Shown: positions 49,895 to 58,889, counted from the first letter of the stretch. The stretch is 64,000 nt of DNA from JADCRZ01 sp965200945 (GCA_965200945.1 OZ241749.1:4960001-5024000); one strand, 5' to 3'. Notes: a model not told the origin generated them from the letters alone. A program made the numbers and translations.

Positions 49895-50413
49895 ATGTCA
49901 AATGTTATTCTCAATAAAGTAAAGGCCGGCGATCTGGAACTGAAAGAAAAGGTTGTTTCTATCAACCGCGTGGTAAAAACCACAAAGGGTGGCCGTGCTT
50001 TCAGTTTCTCCGCCCTTGTAGTGGTTGGTAATGAAAACGGCGTTGTAGGACATGGACTTGGCAAAGCGAAAGAAGTTCAGGAAGCCATTTCCAAAGGTAT
50101 TGAAGATGCCAAGAAGAACCTGATCAAGGTGCCGGTAATGCATGGCACCATACCGCACGATCAGCTGGCAAAAGATGGTGCTGCAAAAGTACTGATCAAA
50201 CCGGCCGCTCATGGTACGGGGGTGATTGCCGGAGGCAGCATGCGTGCTGTGCTGGAAAGCGCCGGTGTTACCGACGTTCTGGCCAAATCACTTGGTTCAG
50301 CCAATCCGCACAATGTAATCAAAGCTACCTTTAAGGCCCTCGCTATGCTGAGAGAACCAATCGGAGTTGCGAAGACAAGGCACATCAGCCTGAAAAAGGT
50401 TTTCAACGGATAA
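49895..50413 (+). CDS. rpsE: 30S ribosomal protein S5
   Basis: The 172-residue protein has VVSINRVVKTTKGGRAFSFSALVVVGNENGVVGHGLGKAKEVQEAI and VIAGGSMRAVLESAGVTDVLAKSLGSANPHNVIKATFKAL, both halves of S5. Residues in the first block affect decoding accuracy in other bacteria. Complete. Confidence 0.97.
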   Translation: MSNVILNKVKAGDLELKEKVVSINRVVKTTKGGRAFSFSALVVVGNENGVVGHGLGKAKEVQEAISKGIEDAKKNLIKVPVMHGTIPHDQLAKDGAAKVLIKPAAHGTGVIAGGSMRAVLESAGVTDVLAKSLGSANPHNVIKATFKALAMLREPIGVAKTRHISLKKVFNG

Positions 50414-50486
50414 CAAATTAGTTTACAGTTAGCTGATAAGCACTGCATTCAGAGACTTATCTTTCTGACCCAAACACACTGTTACA

Positions 50487-50672
50487 ATGAAAAAGATCAA
50501 AATAACCCAGGTTAAAAGTGCGATTGACCGGCCGGAACGCCAGAAGAGAACCCTTAAAGCACTGGGTCTTCAAAAAATGAATGCATCCAATGAACTGGAA
50601 GCGAATCCCCAGGTAATGGGAATGGTCAGGGCGGTTCTGCATCTGCTGAAAGTAGAAGAAACCGAGGCATAA
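50487..50672 (+). CDS. rpmD: 50S ribosomal protein L30
   Basis: The 61-residue protein reads KIKITQVKSAIDRPERQKRTLKALGLQKMNASNELEANPQVMGMVRAVLHLL, the full L30 fold. Normal length. Confidence 0.95.
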   Translation: MKKIKITQVKSAIDRPERQKRTLKALGLQKMNASNELEANPQVMGMVRAVLHLLKVEETEA

Positions 50673-50747
50673 CCTGTCCGGCCTTTTTCTTGGTCTCCTA
50701 TTTTATAAGCGAAGGGTAGTAAACCCTGTTTTAGTAAAAATTTACAC

Positions 50748-51197
50748 ATGCAACTTCACAATCTTCAGCCTGCTCCGGGCTCTGTACACAAGCAAAAGCG
50801 TTTAGGAAGAGGGGAAGCCTCCGGTAAAGGTGGTACTTCCACAAAAGGTAACAAAGGCGGACAAAGCCGTACCGGTTACAAAATTAAAATGGCTCACGAA
50901 GGTGGCCAGATGCCTATCCAGCGCCGCATCCCGAAACGTGGTTTTACCAACATCAACCGCGTTTCTTACAAAGTATTCAATCTGTCTCAAATCGACCAGC
51001 TAGTTGAAAAATACGGTTTCACTGATTTTTCACTCGACAATCTGTATATCAACGGATTGATCAGCCAGACTGACCGGGTAAAAGTACTCGGTGCGGGTGA
51101 AATGAAATCCAAGCTTGCTTTCAAAGTTGACGCTGTCAGTGAAAAAGCAAAAGCCGCGATCGAAGCAGCCGGTGGTACTGTAGAAATTGTAAAATAA
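50748..51197 (+). CDS. rplO: 50S ribosomal protein L15
   Basis: The 149-residue protein has LQPAPGSVHKQKRLGRGEASGKGGTSTKGNKGGQSRTGYKIKMAHEGGQMPIQRRIPKRGF, the long basic N-terminal tail of L15 that threads into 23S rRNA. A compact C-terminal domain follows. Complete. Confidence 0.96.
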   Translation: MQLHNLQPAPGSVHKQKRLGRGEASGKGGTSTKGNKGGQSRTGYKIKMAHEGGQMPIQRRIPKRGFTNINRVSYKVFNLSQIDQLVEKYGFTDFSLDNLYINGLISQTDRVKVLGAGEMKSKLAFKVDAVSEKAKAAIEAAGGTVEIVK

Positions 51198-51215
51198 TTG
51201 TGGTAATTTGGTAGT

Positions 51216-51236
51216 TGCGTAAATCTTTTTTACGCA
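51216..51236 (+). other. Hairpin between rplO and secY
   Basis: TGCGTAAA pairs with TTTACGCA around TCTTT. It lies 18 bases before the secY GTG start. There is no T-run on the plus strand, so it is not a clear terminator; it may affect secY expression. Confidence 0.4.
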
Positions 51237-51254
51237 TAACTAAAATTCAGTTCT

Positions 51255-52586
51255 GTGAACAGATTTATCAAGACACTCAAGAATATCTGGAGTATAGAGG
51301 AGTTGAGGTCAAAGATCATAATGACGCTGGTTCTGGTGTTTGTGTACAGGGTTGGTACCAGCATTCCATTGCCTGGCATTGATCCGACCAAATTGAACAC
51401 AAGTAACACGAGTTCCGGTCCGTTGGGACTGATCGATGCATTCGCAGGTGGCGCCTTTTCTCATGCCTCTATCTTCGCGCTCGGTATCATGCCTTATATT
51501 TCGGCTTCCATCTTCATGCAGCTGATGACCATCCTGGTTCCGCAGATGCAGAAGGTTCAAAAGGAAGGCGACAGCGGCCGCAAAAAGATCAACCAGTGGA
51601 CACGGTATCTTACTGTTATCATTACTGCGGTTCAGGCGGGTGCTTATGTAGCTTACCTCAAACAGGTGAATGCCCAGGCCCTGCTTCCTGCTTTCTCGGT
51701 TCTCTTCCCTTATTCAACTACCATCGTTCTCACAGCCGGTACCTTGTTCGTGATGTGGCTGGGTGAAAAGATCACTGACAAAGGTCTGGGTAACGGTATC
51801 TCCCTTATCATCATGGTCGGTATCCTGGCCCGCCTCCCGGATTCTATCCGCAATGAGGTGATCGCAAAAGCCAACCGCGGTGGTGGTGGCCTTCTCACTT
51901 TCTTTATTGAAGTGGCGGTACTTGTAGTCATCATCATGGGACTGATCGTTCTGGTTCAGGGTGTAAGAAAAGTACCTGTTCAGTATGCAAAGCAGATCGT
52001 AGGTAACAAGCAGTTTGGTGGCGCAAGGCAGTTCCTGCCGCTGAAAGTAAACGGTGCCGGTGTAATGCCGATCATCTTTGCCCAAGCCATCATGTTCCTG
52101 CCAACACTGATCTCCTATACCAATTTTGAAAACAAAGCTGGTATCGCAAAGATCTTCGCAGATCCAAAAGATGCCTGGCATATGGTAATTTACGCAGTAA
52201 TCGTGGTAGCCTTTACCTTCCTGTATACTGCACTGATCTTCAATCCAAAACAGATCGCTGATGACCTGAAACGCAACAACGGGTTTGTTCCCGGTGTGAA
52301 ACCTGGACAGCCGACAGCCGATTATATCGGAGCCATCATGGACAGGATCACGTTGCCGGGAGCCGTTCTCCTTGCCATCGTCGGTATCCTGCCTGGTTTC
52401 GCCCAACGGCTTGACATTACCCAGGGCTTCTCAACCTTCTTCGGCGGTACTTCTTTGCTGATCATGGTGGGAGTAGTGCTTGACACATTGCAGCAGATCG
52501 AAACGCAGCTGCTCATGCGTCAGTACGATGGCCTCATGAAAGGCGGCAGGATCCAGGGAAGGCAGACGACCCAGGCCGCTATCTAA
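51255..52586 (+). CDS. secY: Protein translocase subunit SecY
   Basis: The 443-residue protein has ten membrane helices of the SecYEG channel, with the plug/helix 2 region FAGGAFSHASIFALGIMPYISASI, IVGNKQFGGARQFLPLKVN and the C-terminal TLQQIETQLLMRQYDGLMKG. The start is a GTG at 51255 giving NRFIKTLKNIWSIEELR, the usual opening. It ends the ribosomal operon here; a strong terminator follows. Confidence 0.97.
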   Translation: MNRFIKTLKNIWSIEELRSKIIMTLVLVFVYRVGTSIPLPGIDPTKLNTSNTSSGPLGLIDAFAGGAFSHASIFALGIMPYISASIFMQLMTILVPQMQKVQKEGDSGRKKINQWTRYLTVIITAVQAGAYVAYLKQVNAQALLPAFSVLFPYSTTIVLTAGTLFVMWLGEKITDKGLGNGISLIIMVGILARLPDSIRNEVIAKANRGGGGLLTFFIEVAVLVVIIMGLIVLVQGVRKVPVQYAKQIVGNKQFGGARQFLPLKVNGAGVMPIIFAQAIMFLPTLISYTNFENKAGIAKIFADPKDAWHMVIYAVIVVAFTFLYTALIFNPKQIADDLKRNNGFVPGVKPGQPTADYIGAIMDRITLPGAVLLAIVGILPGFAQRLDITQGFSTFFGGTSLLIMVGVVLDTLQQIETQLLMRQYDGLMKGGRIQGRQTTQAAI

Positions 52587-52607
52587 GTTTCTTTTTAAGT
52601 TTAATAC

Positions 52608-52637
52608 ACCCGGCAGCTCAAACTGCCGGGTTTTTTT
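52608..52637 (+). terminator. Terminator after secY
   Basis: ACCCGGCAG pairs with CTGCCGGGT, loop CTCAAA, followed by a run of T. Confidence 0.9.
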
Positions 52638-52697
52638 ATGTCAACCAATCAGGAGAGAAACTGTTAATAATTAAGATTTCTAATACGTGGCATACAG

Positions 52698-52705
52698 TAA
52701 TTTTG
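52698..52705 (+). promoter_or_regulatory. -7 box for map
   Basis: TAATTTTG, an exact TAnnTTTG match, 22 bases upstream of the map ATG. Confidence 0.6.
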
Positions 52706-52727
52706 CAGCCAGTTAAATTGTTACAAG

Positions 52728-53573
52728 ATGATACATTATAAAAGTAAGCCGGAGGTTGAACTGATGCGCGAAAGCGCGATGCTTGTCAGTAAAACGCTGG
52801 AAACAGTGGCCACCATGCTTGAATCCGGCATCACTACGCTCAAAGTCGATGCTTTCGCGGAACAGTTCATTCGTGACAACAATGCCGTTCCTTCATTTAA
52901 AAATTATAAAGGGTTTCCGTTTGCCTGCTGTATATCAGTTAATGACGCGGTAGTGCACGGCTTTCCCACCAGTAAAGAATTACGCGACGGTGATATTGTA
53001 ACCGTTGATGTAGGTGTGTTCAAGAACGGCTATCATGGAGACAGTGCCTATACTTTTGCGATCGGGCAGGTAAGCGAAGATGTAAAAAGGCTGTTGCGGG
53101 TTACTAAGGAATCGCTGTACAAAGGGATCGAAAAAGCAGTAGCCGGTAACCGTATGGGTGATGTTGCGTTTGCCATTCAGGAGCATACCGAAAAGCTAAA
53201 CCATTTCGGTGTTGTAAGAGAACTGGTTGGGCATGGACTGGGTAAACATCTTCATGAAGACCCGCAGGTGCCTAATTACGGAAAAAGAGGATCTGGGCCA
53301 AAACTTCAGGAAGGGCTGGTGATCGCCATTGAACCCATGATCAATTTGGGTGTTAAAGATATTTTTTACGACAAGGACGGCTGGACCGTTCGCACGAAAG
53401 ACGGAAAGCCTTCGGCGCATTTCGAGCACAACATCTGCGTGAGAAAAGGAGATCCTGATATACTTTCTTCGTTCACCATCATCGAAGAACAGGAAAAGAA
53501 AAATCAAAATCTCGATTCATCATATTACAACCCTTCAATAAGCGTGAAAGCCAGCGCTGAAGCTGCTGTCTGA
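52728..53573 (+). CDS. map: Methionine aminopeptidase, type I
   Basis: The 281-residue enzyme removes the initiator Met. The five metal ligands are visible: Asp in TVDVGVF, Asp in YHGDSAYT, His in LVGHGLGKHLHEDP, Glu in AIEPMIN and Glu in AHFEHN. The C-terminus carries about 30 extra residues (EEQEKKNQNLDSSYYNPSISVKASAEAAV) beyond the usual end. It has its own promoter box after the secY terminator. Confidence 0.96.
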   Translation: MIHYKSKPEVELMRESAMLVSKTLETVATMLESGITTLKVDAFAEQFIRDNNAVPSFKNYKGFPFACCISVNDAVVHGFPTSKELRDGDIVTVDVGVFKNGYHGDSAYTFAIGQVSEDVKRLLRVTKESLYKGIEKAVAGNRMGDVAFAIQEHTEKLNHFGVVRELVGHGLGKHLHEDPQVPNYGKRGSGPKLQEGLVIAIEPMINLGVKDIFYDKDGWTVRTKDGKPSAHFEHNICVRKGDPDILSSFTIIEEQEKKNQNLDSSYYNPSISVKASAEAAV

Positions 53574-53594
53574 TCTATTGACAATCTTCCCATT

Positions 53595-54830
53595 TTGCAA
53601 AAACAGCTGGTAATAATCGGAGCAGGGGCGGCTGGTATATTCTGCGCCGTAAATGCCGCCCGGATGAATCCGGACCTGAAAGTACTTGTGCTTGAAAAAA
53701 GCAGCAAGATGCTTTCCAAGGTCAAGATCAGCGGGGGAGGCCGGTGTAATGTTACACACAGCTGCGACGGCATTGCCGAACTGGTGAAAAACTACCCCCG
53801 CGGCGGCAATTTTCTCAAAAAGGCATTCCACCTCTTTTTCATCAGCGATACTGTCAATTGGTTCAGTGAGCGAAATGTGCAGTTGAAAACAGAAGAAGAC
53901 GGACGGATGTTCCCGGTTACTGATTCTTCCCAAACTATCATAGATTGTCTGTTAAGAGAGGCGGATAAGTACAACGTGAACATCCGGTTGAACCATGAGG
54001 TAAGATCCGTACAAAAAAAGGAAAACAAGTGGATTGTAGAATTGGCGAGACAGGAGCCAGTAGAAGCAGATTACGTCTGCGTTGCATGCGGCGGGTATCC
54101 CAAGTCGGCTATGTATGAATGGATAAAAAGGACCGGTCACAGCATCGAACAACCGGTACCTTCCCTGTTCACTTTCAACATGCCCGGTAACCCGGTTACC
54201 AGTCTCATGGGCGTTTCCCACAAACCGGTACAGGTAAAAATTGAACAGTCGAAACTGCAGCAGGAAAATGCAGTGCTGGTAACGCATTGGGGAATGAGCG
54301 GACCTGCGGTATTGAAACTGAGTGCTTGGAGTGCCCGTGAACTCGCCTCGAGAAATTATGATTTCTCCGCGATCGTGAACTGGATCCCGGAGTACAACGA
54401 GAACAGCCTGCTCGACCAACTGCAGAAGCTGCGGTTCCAACTGGCGGCCCAGAAAATAGCCAACAAAAATCCCTTCCGGATGCCACAGCGGCTGTGGGAA
54501 TATCTGTTGCAGGAGGCAGGCATCAGGCCGGAGATCCGGTGGGCCGATCTGCCGGCGAAAGAGCAGAATAAGCTGGTAAAAGTATTGTGTGCCCATCAGT
54601 TTGCGGTAAAAGGGAAGACCACTTACAAAGAAGAGTTCGTGACGGCAGGTGGAGTTCTTCCTTCAGAGGTTGATTCCAGTACCATGATGAGTAAACTGCA
54701 GCTAAACCTGTTCTTTGCAGGTGAGATCCTGGATATAGACGGAGTGACCGGCGGCTTTAATTTCCAGCATGCGTGGACGAGCGGATGGATCGCGGCGCGG
54801 GCAATCGCGGACCTCTGCAATCAGGCCTGA
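53595..54830 (+). CDS. FAD-dependent oxidoreductase (HI0933/YhiN/BaiN-like)
   Basis: The 411-residue flavoprotein starts KQLVIIGAGAAGIFCAVNAARMNP (FAD-binding Rossmann motif). It continues LEKSSKMLSKVKISGGGRCNVTHS, VACGGYPK, and the family end VTAGGVLPSEVDSSTMMSKLQLNLFFAGEILDIDGVTGGFNFQHAWTSGWIAARAI. No ATG fits; TTG 53595 is taken as the start, 21 bases after map. The natural substrate is unknown in most members. Probably co-transcribed with map. Confidence 0.88.
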   Translation: MQKQLVIIGAGAAGIFCAVNAARMNPDLKVLVLEKSSKMLSKVKISGGGRCNVTHSCDGIAELVKNYPRGGNFLKKAFHLFFISDTVNWFSERNVQLKTEEDGRMFPVTDSSQTIIDCLLREADKYNVNIRLNHEVRSVQKKENKWIVELARQEPVEADYVCVACGGYPKSAMYEWIKRTGHSIEQPVPSLFTFNMPGNPVTSLMGVSHKPVQVKIEQSKLQQENAVLVTHWGMSGPAVLKLSAWSARELASRNYDFSAIVNWIPEYNENSLLDQLQKLRFQLAAQKIANKNPFRMPQRLWEYLLQEAGIRPEIRWADLPAKEQNKLVKVLCAHQFAVKGKTTYKEEFVTAGGVLPSEVDSSTMMSKLQLNLFFAGEILDIDGVTGGFNFQHAWTSGWIAARAIADLCNQA

Positions 54831-54904
54831 CAAGGTGGGAAAAGCATCTCTTTTGCGTGGTGCTGGTAACGCACCAAAAAGCACCAGTCATCTAAAATAA
54901 ATAG

Positions 54905-54912
54905 TATATTTG
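54905..54912 (+). promoter_or_regulatory. -7 box for rpsA
   Basis: TATATTTG followed by CAG, an exact TAnnTTTG match, 31 bases upstream of the ATG. Confidence 0.6.
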
Positions 54913-54943
54913 CAGCCCGAATCTAAAAACTTCGGGCTTTATT

Positions 54944-56920
54944 ATGGCAGAAAACGATATTATTGAATCAAACGCTGATGTACAGGAGGTTCCTCAGACT
55001 GAGGAAGCTACAGCGACACAAAATCCACCTGTAGTGGAAGCTGCAGAGCCAGAGAGTGCACCTGTAGTGGAAGCTGAGCAACCTCCCGCTCCGACTGCTC
55101 ACGACGATTTCGACTGGAGCATCGATAAAAGGAACGTATCAGCTTACTCCAAAGAAGAAAGAAACAAGTACGACAACGTGTACGACCAGACGTTTGTTTC
55201 GATCACCGACGGAGAACTGGTAAGAGGTCTTGTGGTAGCACTTACCAAAACCGATGTAGTGGTTAACATCGGCTTTAAAAGTGACGGACTGGTATCACTG
55301 AATGAATTCAGGGACACACCAGGTCTGAAAATCGGTGACGATGTTGAAGTGATGGTAGTGGAAAAAGAAGACCGCGATGGCCATCTGCATCTGAGCCGCA
55401 AACAAGCCCGCGTAACACGCGCCTGGGAAAGAATTGTGGAAGTACACAAAACAGGTGAAATTGTTACCGGTACTGTTACCAGCAAAACGAAAGGTGGTCT
55501 TATCGTGGATGTATTCGGCATGGAGACATTCCTTCCCGGATCTCAGATCGACGTGAAACCGGTCACTGACTACGATCAGTTTGTTGGCAAGACCATGGAA
55601 TTCAAAGTGGTGAAAGTCAATGAAGCGATCAAGAACGCAGTGGTTTCTCATAAAGCCCTGATCGAAAGCGACATTGAAGCTCAGCGCATGGAAATCATGA
55701 GCAAGCTGGAAAAAGGCCAGGTTCTGGAAGGTACTATCAAGAACATCACAGATTTTGGTGCTTTCATGGATCTCGGCGGACTCGACGGTCTGCTGTATAT
55801 CACCGATATCAGCTGGGGCCGTATCAGCCATCCTTCGGAAGTACTCAAACTCGACCAGAAACTTAACGTGGTTGTACTGGACTTCGACGACGACAAAAAA
55901 CGTATCAGCCTCGGCCTGAAACAACTTACTCCGCATCCTTGGGATGTACTGCCTGAAAACATCAAGCAGGGTGAAGTGGTGAAAGGTAAAGTGGTGAACA
56001 TCGAAGATTACGGTGCTTTCCTCGAAATCCTCCCCGGCGTGGAAGGACTGGTTCACGTAAGCGAAATTACATGGGCCAATACCCCTATCAACGCCAAAGA
56101 ATTCTTTAAACTCAATGATGAGTACCAGGCCAAAGTGGTAACGCTCGATAAGAACGCCCGCAAAATGAGCCTGTCGATCAAGCAGCTCACGCCTGATCCA
56201 TGGAACGAAATCGAAAACAGGTATCCTGTAAGCAGCCGCCACGTAGGACTGGTGAAAAACATCACTCCGTACGGTGTGTTCGTGGAACTGGAACCCGGCA
56301 TAGGTGGTATGATCCATATCAGCGACCTGAGCTGGCTGAAACGCTTCAACCACCCTTCCGAATACATCAAGGTGGGTGAGCGCATCGACGTGATCATCCT
56401 GGCGATCGATAAAGACAACCGCAAACTTCAGCTTGGACACAAACAGCTTGAAGAAGATCCCTGGAATGCACTGGAAGATACCTTCGGCGTGGGAACCATT
56501 CACGAAGGAACCGTTATCAGGAAAGATGATAAAGGTGCGATCGTCCAGCTGCCTTACGGACTTGAAGGTTTTGCGCCCAACCGTCATCTTGGAAAAGAAG
56601 ATGGCAGCACGGTAAGTGCCGACCAGACAGCTGAATTCATGGTGATCGAATTCGACCGCAACGAAAAACGCATCGTTCTTTCACACGCTCGTATCTGGGA
56701 ACAGGCTAAAATGGAAGAAAAAGAAGCCCTCAGAAAAGAAGCAAGAGTTGAAGCCGAGAAGACTAAAAAAGCAGTTAAGAACATTCAGGGCAAAGTTGAA
56801 AAAGCTACCCTCGGAGACCTTGGCGCTTTAGCGGAAATCAAGGAAAGACTGAGACAAGGTGAAAGGAATGCAGGTGGTCCGGCTACTCCGAATGCAGAGG
56901 AACCGACCAAAGAAGGATAA
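54944..56920 (+). CDS. rpsA: 30S ribosomal protein S1
   Basis: The 658-residue protein has an acidic, low-complexity N-terminus (about 1-55, with a PVVEAAEPESAPVVEAEQ repeat). Six S1 OB-domains follow, seen as repeating G-x-V-x2-I-x2-FGAF/YGAF blocks such as LEGTIKNITDFGAFMDLGGLDGLLYITDISWGRISHPSEV and VVNIEDYGAFLEILPGVEGLVHVSEITW. A Lys/Ala-rich C-terminal tail closes it. Bacteroidota rarely use Shine-Dalgarno pairing, so S1 may be important for mRNA binding. It is longer than E. coli S1 (557). Confidence 0.96.
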   Translation: MAENDIIESNADVQEVPQTEEATATQNPPVVEAAEPESAPVVEAEQPPAPTAHDDFDWSIDKRNVSAYSKEERNKYDNVYDQTFVSITDGELVRGLVVALTKTDVVVNIGFKSDGLVSLNEFRDTPGLKIGDDVEVMVVEKEDRDGHLHLSRKQARVTRAWERIVEVHKTGEIVTGTVTSKTKGGLIVDVFGMETFLPGSQIDVKPVTDYDQFVGKTMEFKVVKVNEAIKNAVVSHKALIESDIEAQRMEIMSKLEKGQVLEGTIKNITDFGAFMDLGGLDGLLYITDISWGRISHPSEVLKLDQKLNVVVLDFDDDKKRISLGLKQLTPHPWDVLPENIKQGEVVKGKVVNIEDYGAFLEILPGVEGLVHVSEITWANTPINAKEFFKLNDEYQAKVVTLDKNARKMSLSIKQLTPDPWNEIENRYPVSSRHVGLVKNITPYGVFVELEPGIGGMIHISDLSWLKRFNHPSEYIKVGERIDVIILAIDKDNRKLQLGHKQLEEDPWNALEDTFGVGTIHEGTVIRKDDKGAIVQLPYGLEGFAPNRHLGKEDGSTVSADQTAEFMVIEFDRNEKRIVLSHARIWEQAKMEEKEALRKEARVEAEKTKKAVKNIQGKVEKATLGDLGALAEIKERLRQGERNAGGPATPNAEEPTKEG

Positions 56921-56942
56921 GTAAATTATCTGTTCTGATAAC

Positions 56943-56976
56943 AAGAAAGGCGTAGTGTAACAACTACGCCTTTCTT
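56943..56976. terminator. Terminator after rpsA
   Basis: AAGAAAGGCGTAGT pairs exactly with ACTACGCCTTTCTT around six bases. The stem can act on both strands. Confidence 0.85.
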
Positions 56977-57002
56977 CATTTATAACATTTTGAGACTTAT
57001 AC

Positions 57003-57054
57003 CGAACCGCCGGTGTTGAGGCGTCATACCTGGCACCTCTACACCGGCGGTTCG
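57003..57054. repeat. 14-bp inverted repeat in the rpsA-M20 gap
   Basis: CGAACCGCCGGTGT (57003-57016) and ACACCGGCGGTTCG (57041-57054) are exact reverse complements, with an inner GAGG/CCTC pair in the 24-base loop. No T-run. It lies 24 bases beyond the stop of the converging M20 gene. Confidence 0.75.
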
Positions 57055-57078
57055 AGTCATTTTGATAAGCGCCGTATA

Positions 57079-58710
57079 TTAAAATCCTTTTTCCGTTCCT
57101 TTCTTCAGCGTTGGGTAAGTAATTCCCAGCTGCTCGAGATAGCTGCCGTATTTTGAAGGGTCGTAATACAGCTTCTGCATCTGCGGCCTGAATTTATCCA
57201 TTGTTTCTTTGTTGAGATAAACCGGTGGGGGAGTGTCTTTGCTGATGAAGGGAATATACTTGACTGTTTTGGTTTGTACATTCCTGAAGTAGTCCCACGC
57301 ATCGGAGATGATCTTTGGCTGGGTAAGCATGTCGATCAGGGTGGCGGCCAGCGCCTTGCTACCGGCGACTACGCCTTTGTGTGCGATCGGTGTTGCCATG
57401 GCAATGGCATTGGACCAGTGATGCCCTGGCAGGCCGGGGATGTTGGACGGATAGTTCAGCACCAGCGTTGGCAGGTTCCAGCTGATATCAGCGATGTCGT
57501 CCGAACCACCGCCCATGGAGAACTTTACCGGGCCGGTAAGCGAGTCGAGCTTTTTTGCCAGTCCGTCGATGGGTTCGCCGGAATTTGTTTTCTTGGGTGC
57601 ATTGGTAAGCACCTGCACGGCTTTCGCGAGCTCTTCATCTTTTTCATCCCACTTGGGCAGGCCTACGTTTTTGATATTGGCGTACATCGCTTCTGCCAGG
57701 GCCTTGTTGAAATGTCCCGGCCATGCGGTGCCCAGCATTTTATGACTAACGGTGGTATTGGTCATCTTCGATGCACCGTCCGCGATGTTGATCCCGTCTT
57801 CGTACATCGCCTTGATATCTTCATAGGTCCTTTCCCGGAAATAATACCAAACCGCCGCTTTGGAAGGAACCACATTGGGCTGGTCGCCGCCGTCGGTGAT
57901 CACGTAATGCGAGCGTTGTGTGGGTTTCAGGTGCTCCCTTTTAAAGTTCCAGCCTATGTCCATGAGCTCTACCGCATCAAGGGCACTGTGTGCCCGCCAT
58001 GGATTGCCTGCGGCATGGGCCGCAGTTCCTTCAAATGAGAATTCGACGGATACGAGCCCGTTGTTGCCGTTGTCGCCCCATTGCGCTGCCAGGTTGCTGC
58101 CTACATGCGTGAAGATGCAGGCATCCACGTCTTTAAAGTACCCATCCCTGATATACCAGGCTTTGGAGGCTACCAGCTCTTCCGCAACACCGGGCCAGAT
58201 CACCAGCGTGCCCTGCATATGTTCCCTCTCCATGATCTTCTTTACTTCCAGAGCGGAGATGATCACAAGCGGCAAGCCCGAGTTATGACCTTCGCCATGG
58301 CCCGGCGCATCTTCCACAAGCGGATCTTTGTAGGCCACCGCCGGCTTTTGCGAAGCTTTGGGAATACAGTCGATGTCGCTGCCTAGGGCAATGACAGGTT
58401 TGCCGCTGCCCCAGCGCGCCATCCACGCGGTTGGTATGCCGGCAATGCCACGTTCTACCTTGAATCCATTCTGTTCGAGGATCCCGGTCAGATATTTGGA
58501 AGTCTCCACTTCCTGGAAGCCGAGTTCGGCAAAGCTGAATACCATGTCGACCATTACCTGCGCCTGTTTGGATTGCTTATCGACAGCGCTCATCACTTCT
58601 GATTTCCATTTGGCGGCGTTGGCATTGGAAGGAGGGGCTTTTTTCTGGGCAAAGACGGGATGAAGAAAAGGGGTAAGAAGGCACAAAAAAGTGGCGAGCG
58701 ATTTTCTCAT
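57079..58710 (-). CDS. M20-family amidohydrolase (AbgB-like), secreted
   Basis: The 543-residue protein has a signal peptide (MRKSLATFLCLLTPFLHPVFAQ). The M20 fold follows, with FSFAELGFQEVETSKYL, PVIALGSDIDCIPK, APGHGEGHNSG (metal-site His), WPGVAEELVASK (catalytic/ligand Glu pair), VSVEFSFEGTAAHAAGNPWRAHSALDAVELM (dimerisation-domain start) and GLPGHHWSN (late His). It most resembles AbgB, which cleaves p-aminobenzoyl-glutamate. Real substrate unknown. It probably acts in the periplasm. Confidence 0.88.
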   Translation of the reverse strand: MRKSLATFLCLLTPFLHPVFAQKKAPPSNANAAKWKSEVMSAVDKQSKQAQVMVDMVFSFAELGFQEVETSKYLTGILEQNGFKVERGIAGIPTAWMARWGSGKPVIALGSDIDCIPKASQKPAVAYKDPLVEDAPGHGEGHNSGLPLVIISALEVKKIMEREHMQGTLVIWPGVAEELVASKAWYIRDGYFKDVDACIFTHVGSNLAAQWGDNGNNGLVSVEFSFEGTAAHAAGNPWRAHSALDAVELMDIGWNFKREHLKPTQRSHYVITDGGDQPNVVPSKAAVWYYFRERTYEDIKAMYEDGINIADGASKMTNTTVSHKMLGTAWPGHFNKALAEAMYANIKNVGLPKWDEKDEELAKAVQVLTNAPKKTNSGEPIDGLAKKLDSLTGPVKFSMGGGSDDIADISWNLPTLVLNYPSNIPGLPGHHWSNAIAMATPIAHKGVVAGSKALAATLIDMLTQPKIISDAWDYFRNVQTKTVKYIPFISKDTPPPVYLNKETMDKFRPQMQKLYYDPSKYGSYLEQLGITYPTLKKGTEKGF

Positions 58711-58737
58711 GTGATGGTTGGTTTTGGTGAAGAATCC

Positions 58738-58776
58738 TTTATCTCAGATTGAGTATTTTACTCAATCTGAGATAAA
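58738..58776. repeat. Perfect 18-bp hairpin upstream of the M20 gene
   Basis: TTTATCTCAGATTGAGTA (58738-58755) pairs exactly with TACTCAATCTGAGATAAA (58759-58776) around TTT. It lies 28 bases upstream of the M20 ATG, in the gap to the secA terminator. Confidence 0.85.
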
Positions 58777-58833
58777 ATAAATATAGCATTAAATCACATA
58801 TGGATGGCGGATGCATACTCTTCTAAACACAAA

Positions 58834-58856
58834 AATCCCGGCACAAGGCCGGGATT
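58834..58856 (-). terminator. Terminator of secA
   Basis: AATCCCGGC pairs with GCCGGGATT. On the minus strand the stem is followed by TTTTTG, 33 bases after the secA stop. Confidence 0.8.
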
Positions 58857-58889
58857 CTGTTATTCAACATCTATAGAAATCTGTTTTAC

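Noticed and set aside
55295..56587. A 430-codon open frame on the minus strand
   Set aside because: Antisense to rpsA, with Phe/His/Asp-rich composition and no family pattern; the S1 domains on the plus strand explain the sequence.
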